A stretch of 64,000 nucleotides of DNA from Dechloromonas sp. HYN0024 (GTDB lineage: Bacteria > Pseudomonadota > Gammaproteobacteria > Burkholderiales > Rhodocyclaceae), in NCBI RefSeq assembly GCF_003441615.1, contig NZ_CP031842.1, positions 824,501 through 888,500 of the forward strand. The letters are read 5' to 3'. Shown here in pieces: positions 9,512 through 20,714 of the stretch (the first letter of the stretch is position 1; every line of letters starts with the position of its first letter). The notes beneath the pieces were generated by a model. It was not told where the DNA came from. It saw only the letters and a list, made by a program, of their open reading frames with translations, and searched no databases. The position numbers were made by a program, and so were the translations under genes.

Positions 9512-12500
9512 ATGGCTCAAGTTCAAGTTGTCGCTCAGGTTTCCGTTCTTTCTGGCCAGGCATTTGCTCGCGACGGCGCCGGAAACATGCGGCGCCTCAA
9601 GCTTGGCGATGCGATACACGAAGGCGAGAGCGTCGTTGCCGCCAATGGTGCAAACGTTGTCCTGACGCTTGTCGATGGCCGGGAAATGACTGTTCCGGCG
9701 GGCCAAACGGCCCGTATTGATGCCGAAGTGGTGGCGAGCAGTCTTCCCGATGCGACCGATAGTGCTGTGGCAAATACCCCCAAGGGGTTTGAAAAAATTG
9801 CCCAGGTCCTGAAGTCCGGTGGTGATCTGGACTCCCTACTCGAAGAAGAAGCGCCGGCCGCAGGCCTGATTGGCCAGGGCGGGAATGAAGGACACACATT
9901 TGTCGAACTGTTGCGTATTGTTGAAAGCGTCGATCCGTTGGCGTATCAGTTTGGGACTGAGCGGGGGCGTCCGCTGGAAACAATTGAAGGTGCTCCGCTG
10001 GGAAGTAACACAGTGACCCCGGTGCCGACCATCACCCTCGACGCTAACATCACGCCGGACGACGTGATCAATGCCAGTGAATCCGGCATCAGCATCGCCA
10101 TTACCGGTATCGTCGGAGGCGATGCGAAGGTGGGTGACACTGTCACCCTGTCCATCAATGGCCAGGATTTTACTGGTCTGGTTCTGGCTGATAAGACCTT
10201 CAGTATTTCGGTTCCGAGCAGCGACCTGGTCGCCGACAGCGACAAGACCATTGATGCCAAGGTTACTACTAGCGACGCGGCCGGGAATATTGGCAGTGCG
10301 ACTGACACTGAAAGCTACACTATCGACACCACGGCGCCGAGCGTTGTGGTGAACATTGTTGATGCCAGCCTCAACAATGCGGACAAAGTTTCGTCGGTCA
10401 CCTTTACCTTCAGCGAAGCCCCGGTTGGCTTCACGCTGGCTGACATCACGGCAGTGGGTGGCACCGTAAGTGGCCTGGCCGCGACGGCAGACCCGCTCGT
10501 TTATACAGCGACCTTCACGGCGAACGACGGATTTACTGGCAACGGCAGCGTGACCGTCACCAACGGTAGCTACACTGATGCAGCTCTCAATGCTGGAACG
10601 GGTAACAACGACACGGTAGGCATCGACACCACGGCGCCGAGCGTTGTGGTGAACATTGTTGATGCCAGCCTCAACAATGCGGACAAAGTTTCGTCGGTCA
10701 CCTTTACCTTCAGCGAAGCCCCGGTTGGCTTCACGCTGGCTGACATCACGGCAGTGGGTGGCACCGTAAGTGGCCTGGCCGCGACGGCAGACCCGCTCGT
10801 TTATACAGCGACCTTCACGGCGAACGACGGATTTACTGGCAACGGCAGCGTGACCGTCACCAACGGTAGCTACACTGATGCAGCTCTCAATGCTGGAACG
10901 GGTAACAACGACACGGTAGGCATCGACACCACGGCGCCGAGCGTTGTGGTGAACATTGTTGATGCCAGCCTCAACAATGCGGACAAAGTTTCGTCGGTCA
11001 CCTTTACCTTCAGCGAAGCCCCGGTTGGCTTCACGCTGGCTGACATCACGGCAGTGGGTGGCACCGTAAGTGGCCTGGCCGCGACGGCAGACCCGCTCGT
11101 TTATACAGCGACCTTCACGGCGAACGACGGATTTACTGGCAACGGCAGCGTGACCGTCACCAACGGTAGCTACACTGATGCAGCCCTCAATGCTGGAACG
11201 GGTAACAACGACACGGTAGGCATCGACACCACGGCGCCGAGCGTTGTGGTGAACATTGTTGATGCCAGCCTCAACAATGCGGACAAAGTTTCGTCGGTCA
11301 CCTTTACCTTCAGCGAAGCCCCGGTTGGCTTCACGCTGGCTGACATCACGGCAGTGGGTGGCACCGTAAGTGGCCTGGCCGCGACGGCAGACCCGCTCGT
11401 TTATACAGCGACCTTCACGGCGAACGACGGATTTACTGGCAACGGCAGCGTGACCGTCACCAACGGTAGCTACACTGATGCAGCTCTCAATGCTGGAACG
11501 GGTAACAACGACACGGTAGGCATCGACACCACGGCGCCGAGCGTTGTGGTGAACATTGTTGATGCCAGCCTCAACAATGCGGACAAAGTTTCGTCGGTCA
11601 CCTTTACCTTCAGCGAAGCCCCGGTTGGCTTCACGCTGGCTGACATCACGGCAGTGGGTGGCACCGTAAGTGGCCTGGCCGCGACGGCAGACCCGCTCGT
11701 TTATACAGCGACCTTCACGGCGAACGACGGATTTACTGGCAACGGCAGCGTGACCGTCACCAACGGTAGCTACACTGATGCAGCTCTCAATGCTGGAACG
11801 GGTAACAACGACACGGTAGGCATCGACACCACGGCGCCGAGCGTTGTGGTGAACATTGTTGATGCCAGCCTCAACAATGCGGACAAAGTTTCGTCGGTCA
11901 CCTTTACCTTCAGCGAAGCCCCGGTTGGCTTCACGCTGGCTGACATCACGGCAGTGGGTGGCACCGTAAGTGGCCTGGCCGCGACGGCAGACCCGCTCGT
12001 TTATACAGCGACCTTCACGGCGAACGACGGATTTACTGGCAACGGCAGCGTGACCGTCACCAACGGTAGCTACACTAATGCAGCCCTCAATACTGGAACG
12101 GGTAACAACGACACGGTAGGCATCGACACCACGGCGCCGAGCGTTGTGGTGAACATTGTTGATGCCAGCCTCAACAATGCGGACAAAGTTTCGTCGGTCA
12201 CCTTTACCTTCAGCGAAGCCCCGGTTGGCTTCACGCTGGCTGACATCACGGCAGTGGGTGGCACCGTAAGTGGCCTGGCCGCGACGGCAGACCCGCTCGT
12301 TTATACAGCGACCTTCACGGCGAACGACGGATTTACTGGCAACGGCAGCGTGACCGTCACCAACGGTAGCTACACTGATGCAGCTCTCAATGCTGGAACG
12401 GGTAACAACGACACGGTAGGCATCGACACCACGGCGCCGAGCGTTGTGGTGAACATTGTTGATGCCAGCCTCAACAATGCGGACAAAGTTTCGTCGGTCA

Positions 12501-15500
12501 CCTTTACCTTCAGCGAAGCCCCGGTTGGCTTCACGCTGGCTGACATCACGGCAGTGGGTGGCACCGTAAGTGGCCTGGCCGCGACGGCAGACCCGCTCGT
12601 TTATACAGCGACCTTCACGGCGAACGACGGATTTACTGGCAACGGCAGCGTGACCGTCACCAACGGTAGCTACACTGATGCAGCCCTCAATGCTGGAACG
12701 GGTAACAACGACACGGTAGGCATCGACACCACGGCGCCGAGCGTTGTGGTGAACATTGTTGATGCCAGCCTCAACAATGCGGACAAAGTTTCGTCGGTCA
12801 CCTTTACCTTCAGCGAAGCCCCGGTTGGCTTCACGCTGGCTGACATCACGGCAGTGGGTGGCACCGTAAGTGGCCTGGCCGCGACGGCAGACCCGCTCGT
12901 TTATACAGCGACCTTCACGGCGAACGACGGATTTACTGGCAACGGCAGCGTGACCGTCACCAACGGTAGCTACACTGATGCAGCTCTCAATGCTGGAACG
13001 GGTAACAACGACACGGTAGGCATCGACACCACGGCGCCGAGCGTTGTGGTGAACATTGTTGATGCCAGCCTCAACAATGCGGACAAAGTTTCGTCGGTCA
13101 CCTTTACCTTCAGCGAAGCCCCGGTTGGCTTCACGCTGGCTGACATCACGGCAGTGGGTGGCACCGTAAGTGGCCTGGCCGCGACGGCAGACCCGCTCGT
13201 TTATACAGCGACCTTCACGGCGAACGACGGATTTACTGGCAACGGCAGCGTGACCGTCACCAACGGTAGCTACACTGATGCAGCTCTCAATGCTGGAACG
13301 GGTAACAACGACACGGTAGGCATCGACACCACGGCGCCGAGCGTTGTGGTGAACATTGTTGATGCCAGCCTCAACAATGCGGACAAAGTTTCGTCGGTCA
13401 CCTTTACCTTCAGCGAAGCCCCGGTTGGCTTCACGCTGGCTGACATCACGGCAGTGGGTGGCACCGTAAGTGGCCTGGCCGCGACGGCAGACCCGCTCGT
13501 TTATACAGCGACCTTCACGGCGAACGACGGATTTACTGGCAACGGCAGCGTGACCGTCACCAACGGTAGCTACACTGATGCAGCTCTCAATGCTGGAACG
13601 GGTAACAACGACACGGTAGGCATCGACACCACGGCGCCGAGCGTTGTGGTGAACATTGTTGATGCCAGCCTCAACAATGCGGACAAAGTTTCGTCGGTCA
13701 CCTTTACCTTCAGCGAAGCCCCGGTTGGCTTCACGCTGGCTGACATCACGGCAGTGGGTGGCACCGTAAGTGGCCTGGCCGCGACGGCAGACCCGCTCGT
13801 TTATACAGCGACCTTCACGGCGAACGACGGATTTACTGGCAACGGCAGCGTGACCGTCACCAACGGTAGCTACACTGATGCAGCTCTCAATGCTGGAACG
13901 GGTAACAACGACACGGTAGGCATCGACACCACGGCGCCGAGCGTTGTGGTGAACATTGTTGATGCCAGCCTCAACAATGCGGACAAAGTTTCGTCGGTCA
14001 CCTTTACCTTCAGCGAAGCCCCGGTTGGCTTCACGCTGGCTGACATCACGGCAGTGGGTGGCACCGTAAGTGGCCTGGCCGCGACGGCAGACCCGCTCGT
14101 TTATACAGCGACCTTCACGGCGAACGACGGATTTACTGGCAACGGCAGCGTGACCGTCACCAACGGTAGCTACACTGATGCAGCTCTCAATGCTGGAACG
14201 GGTAACAACGACACGGTAGGCATCGACACCACGGCGCCGAGCGTTGTGGTGAACATTGTTGATGCCAGCCTCAACAATGCGGACAAAGTTTCGTCGGTCA
14301 CCTTTACCTTCAGCGAAGCCCCGGTTGGCTTCACGCTGGCTGACATCACGGCAGTGGGTGGCACCGTAAGTGGCCTGGCCGCGACGGCAGACCCGCTCGT
14401 TTATACAGCGACCTTCACGGCGAACGACGGATTTACTGGCAACGGCAGCGTGACCGTCACCAACGGTAGCTACACTGATGCAGCCCTCAATGCTGGAACG
14501 GGTAACAACGACACGGTAGGCATCGACACCACGGCGCCGAGCGTTGTGGTGAACATTGTTGATGCCAGCCTCAACAATGCGGACAAAGTTTCGTCGGTCA
14601 CCTTTACCTTCAGCGAAGCCCCGGTTGGCTTCACGCTGGCTGACATCACGGCAGTGGGTGGCACCGTAAGTGGCCTGGCCGCGACGGCAGACCCGCTCGT
14701 TTATACAGCGACCTTCACGGCGAACGACGGATTTACTGGCAACGGCAGCGTGACCGTCACCAACGGTAGCTACACTGATGCAGCTCTCAATGCTGGAACG
14801 GGTAACAACGACACGGTAGGCATCGACACCACGGCGCCGAGCGTTGTGGTGAACATTGTTGATGCCAGCCTCAACAATGCGGACAAAGTTTCGTCGGTCA
14901 CCTTTACCTTCAGCGAAGCCCCGGTTGGCTTCACGCTGGCTGACATCACGGCAGTGGGTGGCACCGTAAGTGGCCTGGCCGCGACGGCAGACCCGCTCGT
15001 TTATACAGCGACCTTCACGGCGAACGACGGATTTACTGGCAACGGCAGCGTGACCGTCACCAACGGTAGCTACACTGATGCAGCTCTCAATGCTGGAACG
15101 GGTAACAACGACACGGTAGGCATCGACACCACGGCGCCGAGCGTTGTGGTGAACATTGTTGATGCCAGCCTCAACAATGCGGACAAAGTTTCGTCGGTCA
15201 CCTTTACCTTCAGCGAAGCCCCGGTTGGCTTCACGCTGGCTGACATCACGGCAGTGGGTGGCACCGTAAGTGGCCTGGCCGCGACGGCAGACCCGCTCGT
15301 TTATACAGCGACCTTCACGGCGAACGACGGATTTACTGGCAACGGCAGCGTGACCGTCACCAACGGTAGCTACACTGATGCAGCTCTCAATGCTGGAACG
15401 GGTAACAACGACACGGTAGGCATCGACACCACGGCGCCGAGCGTTGTGGTGAACATTGTTGATGCCAGCCTCAACAATGCGGACAAAGTTTCGTCGGTCA

Positions 15501-18500
15501 CCTTTACCTTCAGCGAAGCCCCGGTTGGCTTCACGCTGGCTGACATCACGGCAGTGGGTGGCACCGTAAGTGGCCTGGCCGCGACGGCAGACCCGCTCGT
15601 TTATACAGCGACCTTCACGGCGAACGACGGATTTACTGGCAACGGCAGCGTGACCGTCACCAACGGTAGCTACACTGATGCAGCTCTCAATGCTGGAACG
15701 GGTAACAACGACACGGTAGGCATCGACACCACGGCGCCGAGCGTTGTGGTGAACATTGTTGATGCCAGCCTCAACAATGCGGACAAAGTTTCGTCGGTCA
15801 CCTTTACCTTCAGCGAAGCCCCGGTTGGCTTCACGCTGGCTGACATCACGGCAGTGGGTGGCACCGTAAGTGGCCTGGCCGCGACGGCAGACCCGCTCGT
15901 TTATACAGCGACCTTCACGGCGAACGACGGATTTACTGGCAACGGCAGCGTGACCGTCACCAACGGTAGCTACACTGATGCAGCCCTCAATGCTGGAACG
16001 GGTAACAACGACACGGTAGGCATCGACACCACGGCGCCGAGCGTTGTGGTGAACATTGTTGATGCCAGCCTCAACAATGCGGACAAAGTTTCGTCGGTCA
16101 CCTTTACCTTCAGCGAAGCCCCGGTTGGCTTCACGCTGGCTGACATCACGGCAGTGGGTGGCACCGTAAGTGGCCTGGCCGCGACGGCAGACCCGCTCGT
16201 TTATACAGCGACCTTCACGGCGAACGACGGATTTACTGGCAACGGCAGCGTGACCGTCACCAACGGTAGCTACACTGATGCAGCTCTCAATGCTGGAACG
16301 GGTAACAACGACACGGTAGGCATCGACACCACGGCGCCGAGCGTTGTGGTGAACATTGTTGATGCCAGCCTCAACAATGCGGACAAAGTTTCGTCGGTCA
16401 CCTTTACCTTCAGCGAAGCCCCGGTTGGCTTCACGCTGGCTGACATCACGGCAGTGGGTGGCACCGTAAGTGGCCTAGCCGCGACGGCAGACCCGCTCGT
16501 TTATACAGCGACCTTCACGGCGAACGACGGATTTACTGGCAACGGCAGCGTGACCGTCACCAACGGTAGCTACACTGATGCAGCTCTCAATGCTGGAACG
16601 GGTAACAACGACACGGTAGGCATCGACACCACGGCGCCGAGCGTTGTGGTGAACATTGTTGATGCCAGCCTCAACAATGCGGACAAAGTTTCGTCGGTCA
16701 CCTTTACCTTCAGCGAAGCCCCGGTTGGCTTCACGCTGGCTGACATCACGGCAGTGGGTGGCACCGTAAGTGGCCTGGCCGCGACGGCAGACCCGCTCGT
16801 TTATACAGCGACCTTCACGGCGAACGACGGATTTACTGGCAACGGCAGCGTGACCGTCACCAACGGTAGCTACACTGATGCAGCTCTCAATGCTGGAACG
16901 GGTAACAACGACACGGTAGGCATCGACACCACGGCGCCGAGCGTTGTGGTGAACATTGTTGATGCCAGCCTCAACAATGCGGACAAAGTTTCGTCGGTCA
17001 CCTTTACCTTCAGCGAAGCCCCGGTTGGCTTCACGCTGGCTGACATCACGGCAGTGGGTGGCACCGTAAGTGGCCTGGCCGCGACGGCAGACCCGCTCGT
17101 TTATACAGCGACCTTCACGGCGAACGACGGATTTACTGGCAACGGCAGCGTGACCGTCACCAACGGTAGCTACACTGATGCAGCTCTCAATGCTGGAACG
17201 GGTAACAACGACACGGTAGGCATCGACACCACGGCGCCGAGCGTTGTGGTGAACATTGTTGATGCCAGCCTCAACAATGCGGACAAAGTTTCGTCGGTCA
17301 CCTTTACCTTCAGCGAAGCCCCGGTTGGCTTCACGCTGGCTGACATCACGGCAGTGGGTGGCACCGTAAGTGGCCTGGCCGCGACGGCAGACCCGCTCGT
17401 TTATACAGCGACCTTCACGGCGAACGACGGATTTACTGGCAACGGCAGCGTGACCGTCACCAACGGTAGCTACACTGATGCAGCTCTCAATGCTGGAACG
17501 GGTAACAACGACACGGTAGGCATCGACACCACGGCGCCGAGCGTTGTGGTGAACATTGTTGATGCCAGCCTCAACAATGCGGACAAAGTTTCGTCGGTCA
17601 CCTTTACCTTCAGCGAAGCCCCGGTTGGCTTCACGCTGGCTGACATCACGGCAGTGGGTGGCACCGTAAGTGGCCTGGCCGCGACGGCAGACCCGCTCGT
17701 TTATACAGCGACCTTCACGGCGAACGACGGATTTACTGGCAACGGCAGCGTGACCGTCACCAACGGTAGCTACACTGATGCAGCCCTCAATGCTGGAACG
17801 GGTAACAACGACACGGTAGGCATCGACACCACGGCGCCGACGGTCATGGCTCAATGGATTGATTATTGGCAGTTCAATCAGGGTAGCGGCACGACCACCA
17901 CAAATTTCAATCCGACCATAGATCAGATTGGCACGATTACCAATAACACCCCACGTGCTGTTCAACCGGCTGACCCTGTTGCCAACCTGAGTCCGACATG
18001 GACAACGGGGCGCAATGGTTCCACGGCTATCCAGTTCAACGGTGTCGGCGGGTCTTCGGCGGCTAGAGATGGCGGCTGGGTGGCTCTCGCTTCTTCTGTT
18101 ACGGATGCCTTGGCCGGGCAAACAGCGGCCAAGGCTGCATCCCTCAGTTTCTGGATCAAGACGTCCCAGGTCGGCTCGAATATCGGCTGGGATTCACCAT
18201 CTGTCATCGGTATGGAAAACAACGGGGGTACGGTTGACGTCCAGTGGGGCTTCATCAATAACCAGGGCAAGATCGGCTTTGGGATTGGCGATAACGCTGG
18301 TCTGATGAGTAATAACGCGATCAACGACAATCAGTGGCATAGCGTTGTGATGTCTCATGATTTCGTGACGGGCAGAACCTACATGTGGGTCGATGGCGTT
18401 GCTCAGACGATTAACGGTACGGTACTTGCCGCTGGCTCCGTCGCGCCAAACAAATTCCTTGGCTTTGGGGTAACCTCCGATGATGGTGCTACTTCAAACC

Positions 18501-19387
18501 GTTTCCTCAATGGTGCTCTGGAAGATGCGCGAATTTATGATGGAGTTTTAACAAATTCTCAGGCTCAAGCTATTTACGAGACTGAACTGTGGGGAAATCA
18601 ACATTCCGTCATTGCCAACGACGGTCATGAACTTCGGTTCTCATTGGGTCTGGCAGATGCCGCATCGGTCATACTGTCCGGATTAGTCTCAGGTACTGTA
18701 GTGACCGATGGAGCAGGTGGACATAGCGGCACGGTTGGCGCTGGGGGGGTACTGGATATCTCGGCTTGGGGAGCTTCAGAAGTAGTCCTTAGCAATTACG
18801 GATCAGGATCATTTCACATTACGATCTCCGGGGCAGATACAGTAGGTAACACGACTACACAACTGCTATCAGTGGCAAATGCCTCGGATATGTATGCGGG
18901 AACTTCCAGCAACGATATGCTAGATGCGTCGGTAAATGCTAATGCACACGTCCTGGCTGGCGGCGCAGGTAGCGATACCTTGCTTGGCGGTAGTGGCTCA
19001 GACGTTCTGATTGGCGGGGCTGGCGACGATTCGCTGACTGGCGGACTGGGGTCCGACACCTTTGCCTGGAGTCTTTCCGATAAGGGTACGGTCGGAACAC
19101 CTGCGGTTGATACTGTGTTCGGCTTCGATGTTGCGTCCAAAGCATCAGGCGGCGATGTGCTCGATCTGCGTGATCTCCTGCCCAATGGTGCGACCAATAC
19201 GACAACGCTAGATAGCTATCTGAATTTCAGCAAGTCAGGATTGGATACGGTCATCGACGTCAAGACTGATGGTGTAAACGTGACGCAGAAGATCGTGCTG
19301 GCCAACGTCGATCTCGGTGCGACCGGTTTCAATGACGCTACGATCATTCAGGATCTACTGTCCAAGGGGAAGCTGATTACCGACTAA
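9512..19387 (+). CDS. Giant LapA-like RTX adhesin with 25 Ig-like repeats
   Basis: This 3,291-residue protein is a type I secreted surface adhesin. Residues 1-165 form a LapA-type retention module with a dialanine PAAG site at 115-118. A first, different Ig-like domain spans about 170-268. It is followed by 25 copies of a 100-residue Ig-like domain (about 270-2770) beginning [15 protein letters not shown]. Residues about 2777-3027 look like a LamG/concanavalin-type lectin domain ([30 protein letters not shown]). Then come RTX nonapeptides near 3149-3185 ([15 protein letters not shown]) and a C-terminal secretion signal region. In known LapA systems the retention module plugs the TolC pore and is cut by LapG unless c-di-GMP-bound LapD blocks it. 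The exporter genes lie directly upstream; lapD, lapG and tolC are not in the window. Confidence 0.93.
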   Translation: MAQVQVVAQVSVLSGQAFARDGAGNMRRLKLGDAIHEGESVVAANGANVVLTLVDGREMTVPAGQTARIDAEVVASSLPDATDSAVANTPKGFEKIAQVLKSGGDLDSLLEEEAPAAGLIGQGGNEGHTFVELLRIVESVDPLAYQFGTERGRPLETIEGAPLGSNTVTPVPTITLDANITPDDVINASESGISIAITGIVGGDAKVGDTVTLSINGQDFTGLVLADKTFSISVPSSDLVADSDKTIDAKVTTSDAAGNIGSATDTESYTIDTTAPSVVVNIVDASLNNADKVSSVTFTFSEAPVGFTLADITAVGGTVSGLAATADPLVYTATFTANDGFTGNGSVTVTNGSYTDAALNAGTGNNDTVGIDTTAPSVVVNIVDASLNNADKVSSVTFTFSEAPVGFTLADITAVGGTVSGLAATADPLVYTATFTANDGFTGNGSVTVTNGSYTDAALNAGTGNNDTVGIDTTAPSVVVNIVDASLNNADKVSSVTFTFSEAPVGFTLADITAVGGTVSGLAATADPLVYTATFTANDGFTGNGSVTVTNGSYTDAALNAGTGNNDTVGIDTTAPSVVVNIVDASLNNADKVSSVTFTFSEAPVGFTLADITAVGGTVSGLAATADPLVYTATFTANDGFTGNGSVTVTNGSYTDAALNAGTGNNDTVGIDTTAPSVVVNIVDASLNNADKVSSVTFTFSEAPVGFTLADITAVGGTVSGLAATADPLVYTATFTANDGFTGNGSVTVTNGSYTDAALNAGTGNNDTVGIDTTAPSVVVNIVDASLNNADKVSSVTFTFSEAPVGFTLADITAVGGTVSGLAATADPLVYTATFTANDGFTGNGSVTVTNGSYTNAALNTGTGNNDTVGIDTTAPSVVVNIVDASLNNADKVSSVTFTFSEAPVGFTLADITAVGGTVSGLAATADPLVYTATFTANDGFTGNGSVTVTNGSYTDAALNAGTGNNDTVGIDTTAPSVVVNIVDASLNNADKVSSVTFTFSEAPVGFTLADITAVGGTVSGLAATADPLVYTATFTANDGFTGNGSVTVTNGSYTDAALNAGTGNNDTVGIDTTAPSVVVNIVDASLNNADKVSSVTFTFSEAPVGFTLADITAVGGTVSGLAATADPLVYTATFTANDGFTGNGSVTVTNGSYTDAALNAGTGNNDTVGIDTTAPSVVVNIVDASLNNADKVSSVTFTFSEAPVGFTLADITAVGGTVSGLAATADPLVYTATFTANDGFTGNGSVTVTNGSYTDAALNAGTGNNDTVGIDTTAPSVVVNIVDASLNNADKVSSVTFTFSEAPVGFTLADITAVGGTVSGLAATADPLVYTATFTANDGFTGNGSVTVTNGSYTDAALNAGTGNNDTVGIDTTAPSVVVNIVDASLNNADKVSSVTFTFSEAPVGFTLADITAVGGTVSGLAATADPLVYTATFTANDGFTGNGSVTVTNGSYTDAALNAGTGNNDTVGIDTTAPSVVVNIVDASLNNADKVSSVTFTFSEAPVGFTLADITAVGGTVSGLAATADPLVYTATFTANDGFTGNGSVTVTNGSYTDAALNAGTGNNDTVGIDTTAPSVVVNIVDASLNNADKVSSVTFTFSEAPVGFTLADITAVGGTVSGLAATADPLVYTATFTANDGFTGNGSVTVTNGSYTDAALNAGTGNNDTVGIDTTAPSVVVNIVDASLNNADKVSSVTFTFSEAPVGFTLADITAVGGTVSGLAATADPLVYTATFTANDGFTGNGSVTVTNGSYTDAALNAGTGNNDTVGIDTTAPSVVVNIVDASLNNADKVSSVTFTFSEAPVGFTLADITAVGGTVSGLAATADPLVYTATFTANDGFTGNGSVTVTNGSYTDAALNAGTGNNDTVGIDTTAPSVVVNIVDASLNNADKVSSVTFTFSEAPVGFTLADITAVGGTVSGLAATADPLVYTATFTANDGFTGNGSVTVTNGSYTDAALNAGTGNNDTVGIDTTAPSVVVNIVDASLNNADKVSSVTFTFSEAPVGFTLADITAVGGTVSGLAATADPLVYTATFTANDGFTGNGSVTVTNGSYTDAALNAGTGNNDTVGIDTTAPSVVVNIVDASLNNADKVSSVTFTFSEAPVGFTLADITAVGGTVSGLAATADPLVYTATFTANDGFTGNGSVTVTNGSYTDAALNAGTGNNDTVGIDTTAPSVVVNIVDASLNNADKVSSVTFTFSEAPVGFTLADITAVGGTVSGLAATADPLVYTATFTANDGFTGNGSVTVTNGSYTDAALNAGTGNNDTVGIDTTAPSVVVNIVDASLNNADKVSSVTFTFSEAPVGFTLADITAVGGTVSGLAATADPLVYTATFTANDGFTGNGSVTVTNGSYTDAALNAGTGNNDTVGIDTTAPSVVVNIVDASLNNADKVSSVTFTFSEAPVGFTLADITAVGGTVSGLAATADPLVYTATFTANDGFTGNGSVTVTNGSYTDAALNAGTGNNDTVGIDTTAPSVVVNIVDASLNNADKVSSVTFTFSEAPVGFTLADITAVGGTVSGLAATADPLVYTATFTANDGFTGNGSVTVTNGSYTDAALNAGTGNNDTVGIDTTAPSVVVNIVDASLNNADKVSSVTFTFSEAPVGFTLADITAVGGTVSGLAATADPLVYTATFTANDGFTGNGSVTVTNGSYTDAALNAGTGNNDTVGIDTTAPSVVVNIVDASLNNADKVSSVTFTFSEAPVGFTLADITAVGGTVSGLAATADPLVYTATFTANDGFTGNGSVTVTNGSYTDAALNAGTGNNDTVGIDTTAPTVMAQWIDYWQFNQGSGTTTTNFNPTIDQIGTITNNTPRAVQPADPVANLSPTWTTGRNGSTAIQFNGVGGSSAARDGGWVALASSVTDALAGQTAAKAASLSFWIKTSQVGSNIGWDSPSVIGMENNGGTVDVQWGFINNQGKIGFGIGDNAGLMSNNAINDNQWHSVVMSHDFVTGRTYMWVDGVAQTINGTVLAAGSVAPNKFLGFGVTSDDGATSNRFLNGALEDARIYDGVLTNSQAQAIYETELWGNQHSVIANDGHELRFSLGLADAASVILSGLVSGTVVTDGAGGHSGTVGAGGVLDISAWGASEVVLSNYGSGSFHITISGADTVGNTTTQLLSVANASDMYAGTSSNDMLDASVNANAHVLAGGAGSDTLLGGSGSDVLIGGAGDDSLTGGLGSDTFAWSLSDKGTVGTPAVDTVFGFDVASKASGGDVLDLRDLLPNGATNTTTLDSYLNFSKSGLDTVIDVKTDGVNVTQKIVLANVDLGATGFNDATIIQDLLSKGKLITD
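9857..9865 (+). other. Predicted LapG cleavage site (Ala116-Ala117-Gly118)
   Basis: The codons GCC GCA GGC encode the dialanine-glycine in the context [11 protein letters not shown], about 117 residues from the N-terminus. This matches the position and character of LapG periplasmic protease sites in LapA-type adhesins (TAAG/PAAG). Cleavage here would release the adhesin from the cell surface. Confidence 0.75.
10321..17820 (+). repeat. 25 tandem copies of a 300-bp unit within the adhesin gene
   Basis: The array is exactly 7,500 bp, 25 units of 300 bp with no length change, and a 20-base start of a 26th copy follows at 17821-17840. Units are almost identical. Unit base 265 is T or C (silent GCT/GCC alanine), with C in units 3, 6, 8, 14, 19 and 25. 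Unit 6 also has G to A changes at 12077 (D to N) and 12092 (A to T). Unit 21 has a silent G to A at 16477, and unit 1 begins with T instead of C. Such uniformity implies recent expansion or continuing homogenisation. Confidence 0.98.
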
Positions 19388-19447
19388 GTGACTTCATCCA
19401 GACCCGTCCTGATCCAGGGTGACACCTGTTTCGACGGATAGGCCAGC

Positions 19448-20263
19448 CTAATTACTGGCCTGCAAAGATGCCCGATGAACCTCATCGGGCGTTTTTAATT
19501 GTAGCGACAAATGCGGCCTCTCCTGGTTGTAGATGGCGATGGATTGACTGACCATGTGCCGTGCTTGATTTAGGTCGCTGGGCTGCTGAAGTAGGAACTC
19601 GTGCTTCAAAATGCCATTGACCCTTTCCGCGAGAGCATTCTGATAACAGTCGTAGCCGTCCGTCATTGAGCAAATCAGGCCGTTTTTGCGATGAATGGCC
19701 TGATACTCATTCGAGCAGTATTGAATACCCCTGTCCGAATGATGGATCAGCGCCTGATTTCCCCTGCGTCCTTTCAGTGCCATCTTCAAGGCCTGGCTTA
19801 CCTCGGCTGTGTGCAGGCTGTCATGGACGTGGTAACCGACGATCTTGCGGGAATAGGCATCGGTGATCAGGCTCAAATAGGCGCAGCGTTCTCGGGTGGG
19901 CAGATAGGTAATGTCGGCGACCCAAACCTGCTCACTCGCTTCGGGACAAATTTGCTCCGGACCGGCTTTGAGCAAGTTGGGATGTCGCCGGAAACGATGG
20001 TGGCTGTCGGTCGTCTTGTGATATGCCCGCTTGGTTGGCACCAACAGGCGATTCCAACGCAACAGATCGAACAAGGCATCACGCCCAAGGCCACGGCCTT
20101 CCGCCGCCAGCGTCGGGCCAAGTAAGTGATGCAGCTTGCGCGTTCCCAAACGGGGCTGACGCAAGCGCTTGGTCTTCACCAGTTCCAGAACTCGTTCGTA
20201 CTTGACCTCATCTTGCGCCCGACGGTGCTGCCACTGGTAATGCGCCTGCCGACTGATTCCCAT
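19448..20263 (-). CDS. IS3-family transposase OrfB (DDE integrase)
   Basis: OrfB is the catalytic half of the transposase. The 271-residue reading frame begins MGISRQAHYQWQ and contains an HTH_21-like region and an rve integrase core: VWVADITYLPT (first Asp), LIHHSDRGIQYCS (second Asp) and NALAERVNGILKHE (Glu). The end ERPHLSLQLKTPDEVHRA is typical. All three acidic residues are present and no internal stop is seen, so the catalytic part looks intact. It is probably made mainly as an OrfAB fusion through the frameshift site at 20329-20335, although a free OrfB from 20263 is possible. Confidence 0.93.
   Translation of the reverse strand: MGISRQAHYQWQHRRAQDEVKYERVLELVKTKRLRQPRLGTRKLHHLLGPTLAAEGRGLGRDALFDLLRWNRLLVPTKRAYHKTTDSHHRFRRHPNLLKAGPEQICPEASEQVWVADITYLPTRERCAYLSLITDAYSRKIVGYHVHDSLHTAEVSQALKMALKGRRGNQALIHHSDRGIQYCSNEYQAIHRKNGLICSMTDGYDCYQNALAERVNGILKHEFLLQQPSDLNQARHMVSQSIAIYNQERPHLSLQLKTPDEVHRASLQASN
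19470..19496 (+). terminator. Terminator-like hairpin downstream of the adhesin, within orfB
   Basis: GCCCGATGA / TCATCGGGC with an ACC loop is followed by GTTTTT on the plus strand, about 80 bases after the adhesin stop. It lies inside the 3' end of the IS orfB (the codons for TPDEVHRA), so the structure may be coincidental. It could nevertheless stop adhesin transcription from running into the IS and the nor region. A second inverted repeat, AGGCCAG/CTGGCCT, lies at 19440-19461. Confidence 0.5.
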
Positions 20264-20286
20264 ATAGCGGCAAGCCGTCGATACAC

Positions 20287-20670
20287 TCAGCCCTTCAACG
20301 GACTTTTGCGTGAGGACTTGCCCACAGGCTTTTTTACGACGCGGACTCCGTAGTCTTTCTTCAAAACGTCGATAACCGCCTCGAAGAATTGGGATTTCTC
20401 CCGCGCTTCCTTGAGCTGGACTTCCAGTTCCTTGATCCGCTGTTCCGGAGTCAGGCTCGTCACTGATTGGGTTGGGTCACTCATGCGACCGTAGTGTGCC
20501 ATCGCATCCCAGTTCTGGCGACCGTGTTTTCGCAACCAGGCCAAGACCGTCGATTTCCCTTGAATGCCATAGCGATCTTGCGCCTGTCTGCAGCTAAGTT
20601 CGCCTTTTTCTACCTGCTCAACTACCGCCCGTTTAAAAGTCAGCGTGTAGTCTCGCTGCGTCCGCTTAAT
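20287..20670 (-). CDS. IS3-family transposase OrfA (HTH domain), non-ATG start
   Basis: OrfA supplies the DNA-binding helix-turn-helix and leucine-zipper part of the transposase. The frame reads KRTQRDYTLTFKRAVVEQ, then CRQAQDRYGIQGKSTVLAW, the usual IS3 OrfA N-terminus, and ends SSRKSPLKG at 20287. At the place where relatives have ATG there is ATT (minus strand, 20670-20668). A TTG 42 codons later would delete the helix-turn-helix. Either ATT is used as a rare start, as in IS911 OrfB, or the start has been lost by mutation. Length from ATT is 127 residues. Confidence 0.8.
   Translation of the reverse strand: MKRTQRDYTLTFKRAVVEQVEKGELSCRQAQDRYGIQGKSTVLAWLRKHGRQNWDAMAHYGRMSDPTQSVTSLTPEQRIKELEVQLKEAREKSQFFEAVIDVLKKDYGVRVVKKPVGKSSRKSPLKG
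20329..20335 (-). other. A6G programmed -1 frameshift site of the IS
   Basis: The minus strand reads AAAAAAG in the OrfA frame as GTA AAA AAG, the classical A AAA AAG slippery heptamer of IS3 elements. Slipping back one base continues KKACGQVLTQKSVEG and joins the orfB frame before its MGISRQ, giving a fused OrfAB transposase spanning 19448-20670. Confidence 0.85.
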
Positions 20671-20714
20671 CCCTGATTTTTTCGCTTGTCCGTGACGATC
20701 TGGTCTTGATCCGT

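Larger units (their letters stand above)
19411..20712 (-). mobile_element. IS3-family insertion sequence (about 1.3 kb)
   Basis: A two-frame transposase on the minus strand (orfA then orfB with a DDE integrase core) defines an IS3-family element. The proposed ends rest on a weak terminal similarity: GATCCAG at 19411 against the complement of CTTGATCC ending at 20712 (read as GGATCAAG). No target duplication could be fixed, so the boundaries are approximate to about 20 bases. The element sits between the adhesin stop and the stop codon of the Crp/Fnr gene, interrupting neither. Confidence 0.8.

Noticed and set aside
10570..17664. A series of identical 64-residue antisense open frames every 300 bp
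   Set aside because: They are the same antisense shadow repeated with the adhesin unit, without ribosome sites.
10321..17820. CRISPR array
   Set aside because: The repeats are contiguous 300-bp coding units without spacers and in frame with the adhesin; no cas gene is near.
16475..18121. A 548-residue antisense open frame through the repeat array
   Set aside because: Because the unit is 300 bp (a multiple of three), one antisense frame without stops is copied in every unit. It ends only where the single G to A change in unit 21 creates a stop. It has no protein-like features and is a shadow of the adhesin.
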